DNA from: Acidobacteriaceae bacterium
GTDB taxonomy: Bacteria > Acidobacteriota > Terriglobia > Terriglobales > Acidobacteriaceae
Reading direction: 5' to 3'
Assembly: GCA_025350325.1 (NCBI GenBank)
Contig: JANXYB010000067.1
Span: 1-62,322 of the forward strand
Length of the DNA stretch: 62,322 nt
Part shown: in pieces, positions 55,034 through 62,322 of the stretch
Layout of the letters: each line of letters starts with the position of its first letter
Position numbering within the stretch: the stretch's first letter is position 1
Translations under genes and position numbers: made by a program
Notes under the pieces: generated by a model
What the model was told of the DNA's origin: nothing
What the model saw: only the letters and a program-made list of their open reading frames with translations
The model's database searches: none

Positions 55034-55220
55034 GAGCACGATTGCTGCGTACCCATCCAGCCTTTTCGGTGAGTTCTCGCGAGGGGCGATGGAGGGTCGG
55101 GCGTCCCGCAGATTGCCTTTTATGAGAACGGCGCGAGTGCGTCGGACCCTTATTCGGGATGTCTGCGGCCTTGGCGGTCCAGCTGGCCACCCGGCAATTT
55201 GGGGATCTGTTCTGATCCTC

Positions 55221-55789
55221 TCACGCGGTGGAGGCGACGTAGGACAACTCAACGAACCCATTCTTGTAAGCGACTACGTTCTTCAAATCCCACCTCTCCT
55301 CGGTCAAGGGGCCGCCGAACAGCCGGAGTCCGTCCCCTAACAGGACAGGGGCTATGTTCAACCTTATTTCGTCCACCAGGCCAATGAGAGAAAACGCTGA
55401 CATAACATGGCCCCACCGACTAGCCAGATGTTTTGAAATCGCGGCGCGAGTCTCGCGTGGACGAGCGTCTCGAGATCACCCGAATAAAACTCAACGCTCT
55501 CCCTCGCGGGTGGCCGTTGCCGGCCGGTTACCACCACCGTCGGAGTATCGCCATATGGCCAGCCCAGTTCAAGTGCGTGTTCACAGGTGCGAGAACCGAG
55601 GACGTAACAATCGATGGCTTTGATGAAGGTCGCGGCTTCTTCTTCCGCAAGGGAAATCCCGGCCTCGTAGACGCTTCCATTGGAATCCAGCCAGGAGACA
55701 CTGTTGTCCTTCCTCGCGATGAAGCCATCGAGGCTTGAAACCACGTGCAAGGTTACTCTTGATCTGGTTTGATTTCCGTCGCCCGACAT
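55221..55789 (-). pseudogene. RibD C-terminal/dihydrofolate reductase-like protein, frameshifted
   Basis: The ATG at 55789 has a perfect AGGAGG five bases upstream. The first part reads VTLHVVSSLDGFIARKDNSV, YVLGSRTCEHAL and NIWLVGGAMLCQRFLSL. Then the frame must shift near 55381 to continue GLVDEIRLNIAPVLLGDGLRLFGG and end at 55221. The DNA there has TTGGCC where TTGGGCC would restore the protein, so one G appears to be missing. Intact relatives are about 185-residue reductase-like proteins. Either a broken gene or a sequencing error in a short G run. Confidence 0.75.
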
Positions 55790-56472
55790 GGTTCCTCCTG
55801 GCCTTGGCCCGCATCGATCTACACGTGACCGCGGACTGGAACGACGCTTTTTCGCTCCACAAAGATGGTACAAGGAATCTGTCGCGGTTCTGGTTGCTCG
55901 TGCGTGCTTTACTGAGGGAACAGAGTTTCGCAGAGGGCTTCATGCCGAGATCACTTGCTGGATCAGGGCAGGTCGGGGCAGGGCGAGAGAAAAGCGAAAC
56001 TGTGCTACACTTCGTTCAGCGCTCAGTGATTTGGTCGTGAGCAGCGGATTGGCCTCTCAAGGCAAGTTTGCCTGGCACAGATTTCCCCAAGCCCTACAGC
56101 GTAACCACAGAGTCTCCTATCCTGGGGGATCGTCCCGAACCTGAACGGTTTGGTGATCGACAGGGTGGGCTTGCTTCTGAAACAGAAGCGGCCCTCTCAT
56201 CCCAGGCAATTTTGGAGCGTGGAGCTGGTCGGCGGTTCTTGCCGGTTGGCGTACTAGTAGCGTGTGGCAGCTCCGGGCTGCGAGCATCGACCTATTTGAT
56301 TCAATGCTTGCTGGCCAGTCCCGTGGACGTTTTTGGTTCTTCCTTACGCATATTTTAAAGAGCAGGCTCGCACGTGGACAGTATTCGTGTGCGCTCCTCC
56401 AAGTCCGGTTTCGATTGCAGGCCGCGAGGGAAACTCGCTGGCTCGCGGAGCCCAACAGGATAGACCCTTATT
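55790..56472. other. 683-base region: long leader of the helicase gene
   Basis: No convincing gene. Close to the helicase start, CCGCGAG (56422-56428) and CTCGCGG (56442-56448) can form a stem-loop about 24 bases before the TTG. Long structured leaders are common for cold-regulated DEAD-box genes (inference). Nothing else recognised. Confidence 0.45.
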
Positions 56473-57609
56473 TTGACGACTCAATTTTCGCAGTTCACTC
56501 TCTCGTCGGCTTTGCTGGCGCGTATTGACGCTAACAAATTCACCCTCCCAACCCCGGTGCAGGCGGGGGCCATTCCTCCCGCTCTTGAGGGCCGCGACGT
56601 CCTTGCCACGGCGCAGACCGGCACGGGAAAAACGCTTAGTTTTCTGATTCCAATCGTCGAGATGATGCAGAAGGCCGAAACTCGCGGAGTTACCGCACTC
56701 ATTCTGCTGCCAACGCGGGAACTTGCCATGCAGGTCGAGAAGGCATTTATCGCTATTCGCTCGAGCAATGCGCAGACGGTTGCTTTGGTAGTAGGCGGCC
56801 TTGCAGAGCAATCGCAATTGCAGGCGATTCGCCGCGGCGCGCATTTGATCGTGGCTACTCCTGGAAGGCTTGAAGACTTTCTCAAGCGCAAGCTGGTCAA
56901 GCTCGACGGCGTAAAAATTCTGGTGCTCGACGAAGTCGACCGGATGCTTGATATGGGATTTCAGCCGGCCATTGCGCGCATCGCTACTGCGCTGCCGGCC
57001 ATTCGCCAGACACTTTGCTACTCCGCAACGCTCGAAGGTTCAGTGAAGGAAGTAGCGCGCAAATATCTCAACAATCCAGCGCGCGTCGAGATCGGTTCGA
57101 TCTTGAAGCCTGCCGAGAACGTCGAACTGCGGACCTTTGAAGTGGCTGCCGATAAGAAACAGGAACTGCTTGAGCACCTGCTCGGTTCGGAAGAAGGCAG
57201 CTTTTTGGTTTTTGTGCGCACCAAGCATGGCGCCGATCGTGTGGCGCGCAGGCTCACTCGTTCAGGCTGGTCGGCGACGCAGATCCATGGGGATCGTTCG
57301 CAGGCGCAGCGCAATTCAGCCCTGCGCAGCTTCTCTGAGGGACGGCACAGGGTGCTGGTGGCTACCGACGTTGCCGCGCGCGGCATTGACGTGGCCAACG
57401 TAGCGCATGTCATCAACTTTGATATGCCCAAGGTTGCCGAGGACTTCGTGCACCGCGTAGGACGCACCGGGCGCGCCTCAGCGCATGGTGTGGCATCGAC
57501 GTTTGCGGGACCCGCAGAGCGCGGCGACCTGCGCAAGATCGAGCGCACGCTTTCAATTCAAATGAAGCGCTTTCGCGTGAAGTCTATAGGCGACGTTCAA
57601 GCGGCGTAA
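56473..57609 (+). CDS. DEAD-box RNA helicase (DEVD variant)
   Basis: 378 residues, a minimal helicase core without a C-terminal extension: Q motif FTLPTPVQAGAIP, Walker A AQTGTGKT, PTRELAMQ, TPGRL, motif II DEVD (normally DEAD) in VLDEVDRMLDMGF, CYSAT, then ATDVAARGIDVANV and HRVGRTGRA. It unwinds short RNA duplexes, for example in ribosome assembly or cold adaptation. The start is TTG; AGGA lies 12 bases upstream, so the exact start is uncertain. A strong terminator follows. Confidence 0.9.
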   Translation: MTTQFSQFTLSSALLARIDANKFTLPTPVQAGAIPPALEGRDVLATAQTGTGKTLSFLIPIVEMMQKAETRGVTALILLPTRELAMQVEKAFIAIRSSNAQTVALVVGGLAEQSQLQAIRRGAHLIVATPGRLEDFLKRKLVKLDGVKILVLDEVDRMLDMGFQPAIARIATALPAIRQTLCYSATLEGSVKEVARKYLNNPARVEIGSILKPAENVELRTFEVAADKKQELLEHLLGSEEGSFLVFVRTKHGADRVARRLTRSGWSATQIHGDRSQAQRNSALRSFSEGRHRVLVATDVAARGIDVANVAHVINFDMPKVAEDFVHRVGRTGRASAHGVASTFAGPAERGDLRKIERTLSIQMKRFRVKSIGDVQAA

Positions 57610-57620
57610 CAGGCCGAAAT

Positions 57621-57649
57621 GGGGACAGCGCCCGCTGTCCCCATTTTTT
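57621..57649 (+). terminator. Rho-independent terminator
   Basis: GGGGACAGCG and CGCTGTCCCC form a stem of 9-10 bp, followed by ATTTTTT, 12 bases after the helicase stop. Confidence 0.88.
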
Positions 57650-57754
57650 GGCGATCCTCATATCAGCTTCTGATGTATCTGCGGTCACACATGCGCGTGA
57701 GCATTGGAACAGCCCGCCGACGCGCAGCGTAGGGTTTTCACAGAGGATAAGACT

Positions 57755-59061
57755 GTGACTCGTCCAATGCTGTGTTGCGCATCGGTTTTTCTCGCTGCTT
57801 TCTCTTTCCTCCCTCAAAGTTCGTTTGTGCTTGCGGCTGATCAGCCAGCGGCCTCCATTCCGCTCAATGAACCGTGTACGTAGCGAGCCGCGTCTATGCT
57901 TCGCTGGCGAATTTTGCGCATTGGCAAAATGCACCTGACCTTGATCTTGAAGCAGCCTATCGAATCTATCCGGACAAGGCGATTGCCAGTGACAGTCGCA
58001 CCGCCTTTAGCCGGGCGAGCATGGCCTTTCTGGCACAGCTTCGTAATGCGCACACGATGTTCATCGACATGCCCCTGATACAGCAGGGAGGCGAGTTGCC
58101 GTTCGACGCAGAAGTGCTAAATGGGCGGTGGGTGATTACGCAGACGAGCAGCCCTGGTTTAAAGCCGGGTGACGTAATAGAGAACATCGATGGGCGGCCA
58201 TTTGGACGATTCGTTGACGACGCCAAGCTATTGATTTCAGCGTCGACCGAAAAGGGGGCGCAGCGCGAACTGTTTGCGCGGATGCCGGGATTTGCGCCGT
58301 ACGCCCACCTGTTTCCTGGGCGTTTTGAACTGACACTAGCGGGCGGGCGAAAAGTTGCGATCAATCGGTACGCCGCACCGGCCACAGCATCGTTGGTAAC
58401 GGAAGGTCGATGGCTGGAACCGGGCAAAGTGGCTTACATCCGCATTCCTTCTTTCATGAGCCCGCAGTTTGAAAAACGCGCGATCGAATTGGCGCGCGAA
58501 TATCGGCACGCCGAGATGCTGATCGTGGACGTGCGCGGGGAATCGGGCGGCTCAACGCCTGAAGATCTCACCGCGTTTCTGATGAACAAGCCGTATCGGT
58601 TCTGGTCTGAATCGACGCCGATCGCGATGCCTTATTTTCGCTACAGAGCTTCGCAGGGTCAGTGGCAGTTTCAACCATTTAATCGGCCGGATTTTGTGTG
58701 GCCAAGCACGCGATCACAGCCTGCAAAAGACAATTTCACTGGCAAGCTGGCATTGCTGGTCGATGCAGGATGTTATTCGGCGTGCGAAGACTTTGTCATG
58801 CCGTTCAAGGACAATCATCGCGCCTTGATTATGGGCGAGACCACCGGCGGAAGTTCAGGGCAGCCATACACGCTCGACCTGGGCAAGGGAATGATGATCA
58901 TGGTCGGGTCAAAGCGAGAGATCTTCCCGGACGGGTCGCAGTTTGAGGGGGTCGGCATCAAGCCCGATGTGGAGATGGTGCCGAGCATAGAGGATCTCAA
59001 GCAAAGTAAAGATACTGTGCTCGAGGCCGCAAGGCTGCTGTTGGCGAAAGACCAGATATAG
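57755..59061 (+). CDS. S41-family peptidase with frameshift after the signal peptide
   Basis: GTG at 57755, with AGAGGA seven bases upstream, opens a frame coding a signal peptide (FLAAFSFLPQSSFVLAADQP) that runs into a stop at 57883. The protease is read in another frame from 57874 (GTG). One extra C near 57872 (CCG to CCCG) would join them as IPLNEPVYVASRVY. The enzyme part (395 residues) has a PDZ-like segment (SSPGLKPGDVIENIDGRPF) and the S41 core VAYIRIPSF, VDVRGESGGS and the Ser site GCYSACEDF with GETTGGSSGQP. A cell using only the downstream start would make it unexported. Confidence 0.8.
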
Positions 59062-59150
59062 CGCCGACATTTATGCTGCGTTAAAGAATCGGCTCGCGTT
59101 GCGATCTTTTATCGTAGCCTCTAGGGCAGCGTCGGTAGTTATAATGCGCC

Positions 59151-60587
59151 ATGCGCTTGTCTGCGGTTGCGTTGCTCGTTGCCCTTATTCTTGTAGGCCC
59201 AATCTTTGCGCAAAGTGTACCGGTTGAGGGAACGGCCTCTTCGTCGGCAGTTTTGACACGGCGTAATGCTGGCGAACCTGCGCCGATGAGCGAGGCAGAG
59301 AAGGCGCAGATGGCCGGCCGCATCCGCACGGAGACTCTGCACGCGTGGAACGGATACAAAAAGTACGCGTGGGGACACGACGAACTGCATCCGCTCAGCA
59401 GAAAGCCGTTTGACTGGTACGGCCACACGCTGCTGATGACGCCGATCGATGCGCTGGACACGCTGCTGCTAATGGGCTTGAAACCGCAAGCGGATGAGGC
59501 GCGCAAGCTGATCGATACCAAGCTTGATCTTGATCAGGATATTTACGTAAAGGATTTTGAGATTACGATCCGACTGCTGGGGAGCCTTATCTCGTGTTAC
59601 GAGATGACGGGCGATAAGCGGTTGCTTGAATTGGCGGATGATCTGGGTCGACGCATGCTGCCCATGTTCAATTCGCCGACCGGCATGCCTTACGAATACG
59701 TGAATCTGCATAGCGGAGCGGTGCGCGGCACGCGGAGCAATCCTGCGGAAATTGGCACCCTGCTGATCGAGTACGGCATGTTGGCGCGCCTGACCGGCAA
59801 ACAGGAATATTACGACAAGGCAAAGCGCGCATTGGTTGAGCTCTACAAGCGGCGTTCGTCGATTGGCCTGGTTGGATCAGAAATCGATGTCGAGAGTGGA
59901 AAGTGGACCGATCCGACGGCGGGCATCATGGGCGGGATCGATTCGTATTATGAGTACCTGCTCAAGGCCTCGATTCTCTTTGGAGATCAGGATTGTGCGG
60001 CGATGTGGCGCGACAGCGTGGCGGCAATTAACAAGTACCTTGCCGATCCGCGCAGTAGCGGCCTGTGGTACGGACAGGCGGACATGAATACAGGGGTGCG
60101 CACCCACACCAATTATGGCGCACTCGATGCGTTCTTTCCTGCCGTGCTGGCGCTCTCGGGCGATGGCAATCGCGCTGCAGCGTTGCAGGATTCGAGCTAC
60201 CGGATGTGGAACATTGCAGGCGTCGAGCCGGAACAACTCGACTACGCCACGATGAAGATCGCGTCACCCGGTTACCAGCTGCGTCCCGAGGTTATTGAGT
60301 CAACCTATTACCTCTACCACTACACGCACGACCCGAAATATCTTGCGATGGGGCAGACCTACTTCAATGGGCTGTTGGCGTACTGCCGAACCGACGATGG
60401 GTATGCGGCGTTGAGCAATGTTGAATCGAAGAAGAAGGCCGATTCGATGGAGAGCTTCTTTTTCGCCGAGACGTTGAAATATCTTTATCTGCTGTATGCT
60501 CCGGAATCGACACTGCCACTTGACTCGGTCATTTTCAATACCGAAGCGCACCCTATGAAGAGAAGCCTGGGCTTGAAACAGGAGTAG
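59151..60587 (+). CDS. Glycoside hydrolase family 47 alpha-mannosidase
   Basis: 478 residues with a signal peptide (1-23). The (alpha/alpha)7 barrel motifs of GH47 are visible: HAWNGYKKYAWGHDELHP, DALDTLLLMGL, FEITIRLLGSLISCYEMTGD, the acidic segment MPYEYVNLHSG, LRPEVIESTYYLYHYTHD, MESFFFAETLKYLYLLY and the calcium-binding end FNTEAHP. GH47 enzymes remove alpha-1,2-mannose from oligosaccharides and are best known from eukaryotic glycan processing. A secreted bacterial member probably harvests mannans. Confidence 0.9.
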   Translation: MRLSAVALLVALILVGPIFAQSVPVEGTASSSAVLTRRNAGEPAPMSEAEKAQMAGRIRTETLHAWNGYKKYAWGHDELHPLSRKPFDWYGHTLLMTPIDALDTLLLMGLKPQADEARKLIDTKLDLDQDIYVKDFEITIRLLGSLISCYEMTGDKRLLELADDLGRRMLPMFNSPTGMPYEYVNLHSGAVRGTRSNPAEIGTLLIEYGMLARLTGKQEYYDKAKRALVELYKRRSSIGLVGSEIDVESGKWTDPTAGIMGGIDSYYEYLLKASILFGDQDCAAMWRDSVAAINKYLADPRSSGLWYGQADMNTGVRTHTNYGALDAFFPAVLALSGDGNRAAALQDSSYRMWNIAGVEPEQLDYATMKIASPGYQLRPEVIESTYYLYHYTHDPKYLAMGQTYFNGLLAYCRTDDGYAALSNVESKKKADSMESFFFAETLKYLYLLYAPESTLPLDSVIFNTEAHPMKRSLGLKQE

Positions 60588-60792
60588 CTGCGGACGGCAG
60601 GTGGAGGCCGCCGTTCGATTTGTTAGAGCCAGCCGGACACGGTAATCCAAGATTGGTACGGAAGTGCCGTGTTTGGCGAGGACCAAGCCGCCGACCGGAC
60701 CCATCGTGGCTATCACTCGAGACCGCACCCCATAAAATCCTGCACGCTATTAAAATCGGGGGGGCGCAGTCCTTCTCCGGGCCTGCTTTTCG

Positions 60793-60821
60793 TTGACTCT
60801 CCACCCCAAATCGAGTATTCT
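60793..60821 (+). promoter_or_regulatory. Strong sigma-70-type promoter
   Basis: TTGACT (60793-60798), exactly 17 bases, TATTCT (60816-60821). Transcription would begin near 60828, about 285 bases before rplM. Confidence 0.6.
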
Positions 60822-60827
60822 GGAATC

Positions 60828-61001
60828 CTTGCGCGGTGTTGCGCCTGAGGTCTGTGTGTTCTCACCCGGACCCTGCTGGTTGACCCCTTGCATGAGGATC
60901 GACCGGAACAGGCCACCGGCTGCTGGACGCGGGTAAACATAGGCGATCCAGAGTAGCCAGAGCCTAATATAGGCTAGCTCCCGCGGCAGTCCTCACCCGA
61001 A
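60828..61001 (+). ncRNA. Candidate structured RNA, possibly 6S RNA-like or an rplM leader
   Basis: Just after the promoter, TGAGGTCTG (60846-60854) can pair with CAGTCCTCA (60987-60995) across about 130 bases. Inside lie ACCCG/CGGGT, a long imperfect terminal hairpin (CTGGTTGA with TCGACCGG) and a 3'-side small hairpin AGCCTA-ATA-TAGGCT (60961-60975). A closing stem, open central region and 3' hairpin in about 175 bases recall 6S RNA. A ribosomal-protein leader is the main alternative. Structure read by eye only. Confidence 0.3.
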
Positions 61002-61112
61002 CAGATTTGTTTGGCAGTGGGCGGAAAATGGCCCGTGCGGATAGCGCATGGGTGAAGGCGCTTTGCGCCGCAGTTTTAATTGCACGACACGCGTGTAGAG
61101 GGCAGGAGATAA

Positions 61113-61556
61113 ATGGGTACCTTCGTTCCGAGCGGCAAAGATATTCCCCGCAAGTGGTATGTGGTAGACGCGAGCGGCCAGACATTGGGGCGGCTGGCGA
61201 CTAAGGCCGCCGATGTGCTGAGCGGGAAGCTGAATCCGCAGTACGTGCCTTACATCGACATGGGCGATCACGTCATCGTCATCAATGCCGAAAAGGTGCG
61301 GCTCACTGGACTCAAGGCGCAGAGCAAGCTGTATCGGCGCTATACGGGTTTTCCCGGCGGTTTACGGGAAGAGTCGTTCACGCGGTTGCTCGCCCGGAAG
61401 CCCGAAAAGATCCTCGAAGAGGCCATCAAAGGCATGCTGCCCAAGAGCAAGATGGGGCGTGCGATGGGCTCAAAGCTCAAGGTTTATCGCGGCGATAAGC
61501 ATCCCCACGAGGCGCAGACGCCTGTGGCTCTGGAAATCGCTGCGCGCAGCTTCTAG
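61113..61556 (+). CDS. rplM: 50S ribosomal protein L13
   Basis: 147 residues. Signatures: [66 protein letters not shown] and [13 protein letters not shown] lies five bases before the ATG. First gene of the usual rplM-rpsI pair; rpsI starts 75 bases downstream. Confidence 0.97.
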   Translation: MGTFVPSGKDIPRKWYVVDASGQTLGRLATKAADVLSGKLNPQYVPYIDMGDHVIVINAEKVRLTGLKAQSKLYRRYTGFPGGLREESFTRLLARKPEKILEEAIKGMLPKSKMGRAMGSKLKVYRGDKHPHEAQTPVALEIAARSF

Positions 61557-61630
61557 CGCTGCTAAGTTAGTTAGGTTCTGAATTTGGTTTTTGCCGGGCA
61601 AGGTTCCCTGGCGGAGAGAGTCAAGAGAGA

Positions 61631-62026
61631 ATGGCAGATCTGGTTCAATACTATGGAACGGGCCGCCGCAAGTCGGCAATTGCCCGCGTCTTTCTGCGTC
61701 CTGGAACAGGCCAATGGAAGGTTAACGGCAAGGCATTCGAAGAGTATTTCGTGACCGAGCAGCAGCGAGTTGCCGCCAAACGCACGCTCATTGTTGCCGA
61801 GTTGGCAGGCAGCTTCGACGTGCTGACGACGGTGAGCAGCGGTGGAGTCTCCGCGCAGGCGGATGCCGTCAAGATGGGCATTGCTCGTGCACTTATCTTG
61901 TTCAATCCGGAACTGCGAAAGACGCTGAAGGCCGAAGGCCTGCTGACCCGTGACGCTCGTGTCAAGGAGCGCAAAAAATACGGTCAGAAGGGCGCTCGTA
62001 AGCGGTTCCAGTTCAGCAAGCGCTAA
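61631..62026 (+). CDS. rpsI: 30S ribosomal protein S9
   Basis: 131 residues. Signatures: [19 protein letters not shown] near the start, [37 protein letters not shown] and the basic end KRFQFSKR that reaches the ribosomal P-site tRNA. It follows rplM on the same strand. Confidence 0.97.
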   Translation: MADLVQYYGTGRRKSAIARVFLRPGTGQWKVNGKAFEEYFVTEQQRVAAKRTLIVAELAGSFDVLTTVSSGGVSAQADAVKMGIARALILFNPELRKTLKAEGLLTRDARVKERKKYGQKGARKRFQFSKR

Positions 62027-62033
62027 CCAGCTT

Positions 62034-62130
62034 GCAGTGAGCAGTCGACAGTGAACAGTTGGATTTTGCAGATGCAGTCCGCTGTCGCACTTCTAAACTG
62101 ATCACTGTTCCACTGACGACTATTCACTGT
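62034..62130. repeat. Imperfect long inverted repeat between rpsI and rpsB
   Basis: CAGTGAGCAGTCGACAGTGA on the left is roughly complementary to TCACTGTTCCACTGACGACT and TATTCACTG on the right, giving a long imperfect hairpin of CAGTGA-like units. Confidence 0.5.
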
Positions 62131-62161
62131 TTCACAAATCTCCCGCATAAGCGGGTTAAAT

Positions 62162-62186
62162 CCGGGTAACGGCAGTACCAGCCCGG
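62162..62186 (+). promoter_or_regulatory. Small stem-loop in the rpsB leader
   Basis: CCGGG and CCCGG close a 25-base hairpin with an inner GGTA/TACC pairing, ending 22 bases before the rpsB ATG. Possible autoregulatory site for S2 (inference). Confidence 0.35.
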
Positions 62187-62208
62187 ATGCAATCTACGAA
62201 GGAGGCCA

Positions 62209-62322
62209 ATGGCCACGATCACAATGAAGGAGCTGCTCGAAGCAGGTGTTCACTTCGGGCATCAGACCAAGCGCTGGAACCCCAAGATGAAGGAATACAT
62301 CTTCGGCGAGCGCAATGGGATT
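62209..62322 (+). CDS. rpsB: 30S ribosomal protein S2, 5' end only
   Basis: The first 38 residues are visible, running off the right edge. [20 protein letters not shown] and [13 protein letters not shown] are the conserved start of S2. GGAGG at 62201-62205 is three bases before the ATG. rpsB is normally followed by tsf. It lies after rpsI on the same strand, a common acidobacterial order. Confidence 0.96.
   Translation, partial: MATITMKELLEAGVHFGHQTKRWNPKMKEYIFGERNGI

Larger units (their letters stand above)
60588..61112. other. 525-base intergenic region before the ribosomal genes
   Basis: No gene in the first 200 bases. It then contains a strong promoter (60793-60821), a structured RNA candidate (about 60828-61001) and, closer to rplM, a hairpin GGCGC-TTT-GCGCC (61057-61069) followed by CAGTTTT that could act as an attenuator. 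Confidence 0.5.

Overview
The window looks like chromosomal DNA from an acidobacterium (Acidobacteriota, probably Terriglobia). This is inference from gene content, because no rRNA is present. The pointers are: a membrane-tethered HAMP-trehalose-6-phosphate synthase fusion, a bacterial GH47 mannosidase, large secreted glycoside hydrolases, BNR-repeat and OmpA/Ig-like surface proteins, futalosine-route menaquinone genes (mqnD, mqnE), and several families of short palindromic repeats in the intergenic DNA. Genes are compact, moderately GC-rich and scattered over both strands. I see no phage, tRNA, rRNA, CRISPR or transposase gene.

Layout. 1-10 kb: the 5' end of a GH42 beta-galactosidase, a membrane metallophosphoesterase, hemW, a receiver plus degenerate-GGDEF protein, mqnD, bioY with a coupled tiny membrane gene, a phosphohexomutase, an FtsB-like divisome protein, a ROK protein and an OprB-type porin. 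10-16 kb: an EfpL-like elongation factor, and the nitrogen-control pair glnD and glnB around a ferritin-like gene, then a lone nuoB. 16-31 kb: OmpA/Ig protein, BNR-repeat protein, mqnE, an amidohydrolase, a CHASE3 histidine kinase, glutaryl-CoA dehydrogenase, topoisomerase IB, and an mlaE-mlaF-phospholipase-C-like cluster. 31-45 kb: otsA-otsB, a GNAT gene, a kinase/NtrC-type two-component pair, araD, an ECF sigma operon with a Spy/CpxP-like protein, and the proton-translocating transhydrogenase pntAA-pntAB-pntB. 46-53 kb: a GH3 hydrolase with an operator-like palindrome inside its promoter, and a higBA toxin-antitoxin locus. There higB is split by a roughly 405-bp insertion that carries two tiny coupled reading frames. 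A DUF481 protein and a sugar transporter follow. 54-62 kb: a class II aldolase, a frameshifted RibD-like reductase, a DEAD-box helicase, a frameshifted S41 peptidase, GH47, then a strong promoter with a structured (possibly 6S-like) RNA ahead of rplM-rpsI and the start of rpsB.

Working together: GlnD should uridylylate GlnB at Tyr51. OtsA and OtsB make trehalose. MqnE and MqnD are two steps of one quinone pathway that feeds respiration (NuoB, Pnt). The porin, the sugar MFS transporter, GH3, GH42, GH47 and the phosphohexomutase point to polysaccharide use. The most unusual locus is the split higB at 49.35-50.75 kb. Two other genes (55.2-55.8 kb and 57.8-59.1 kb) are each broken by a single missing base in a G/C run, which may be real decay or sequencing error.
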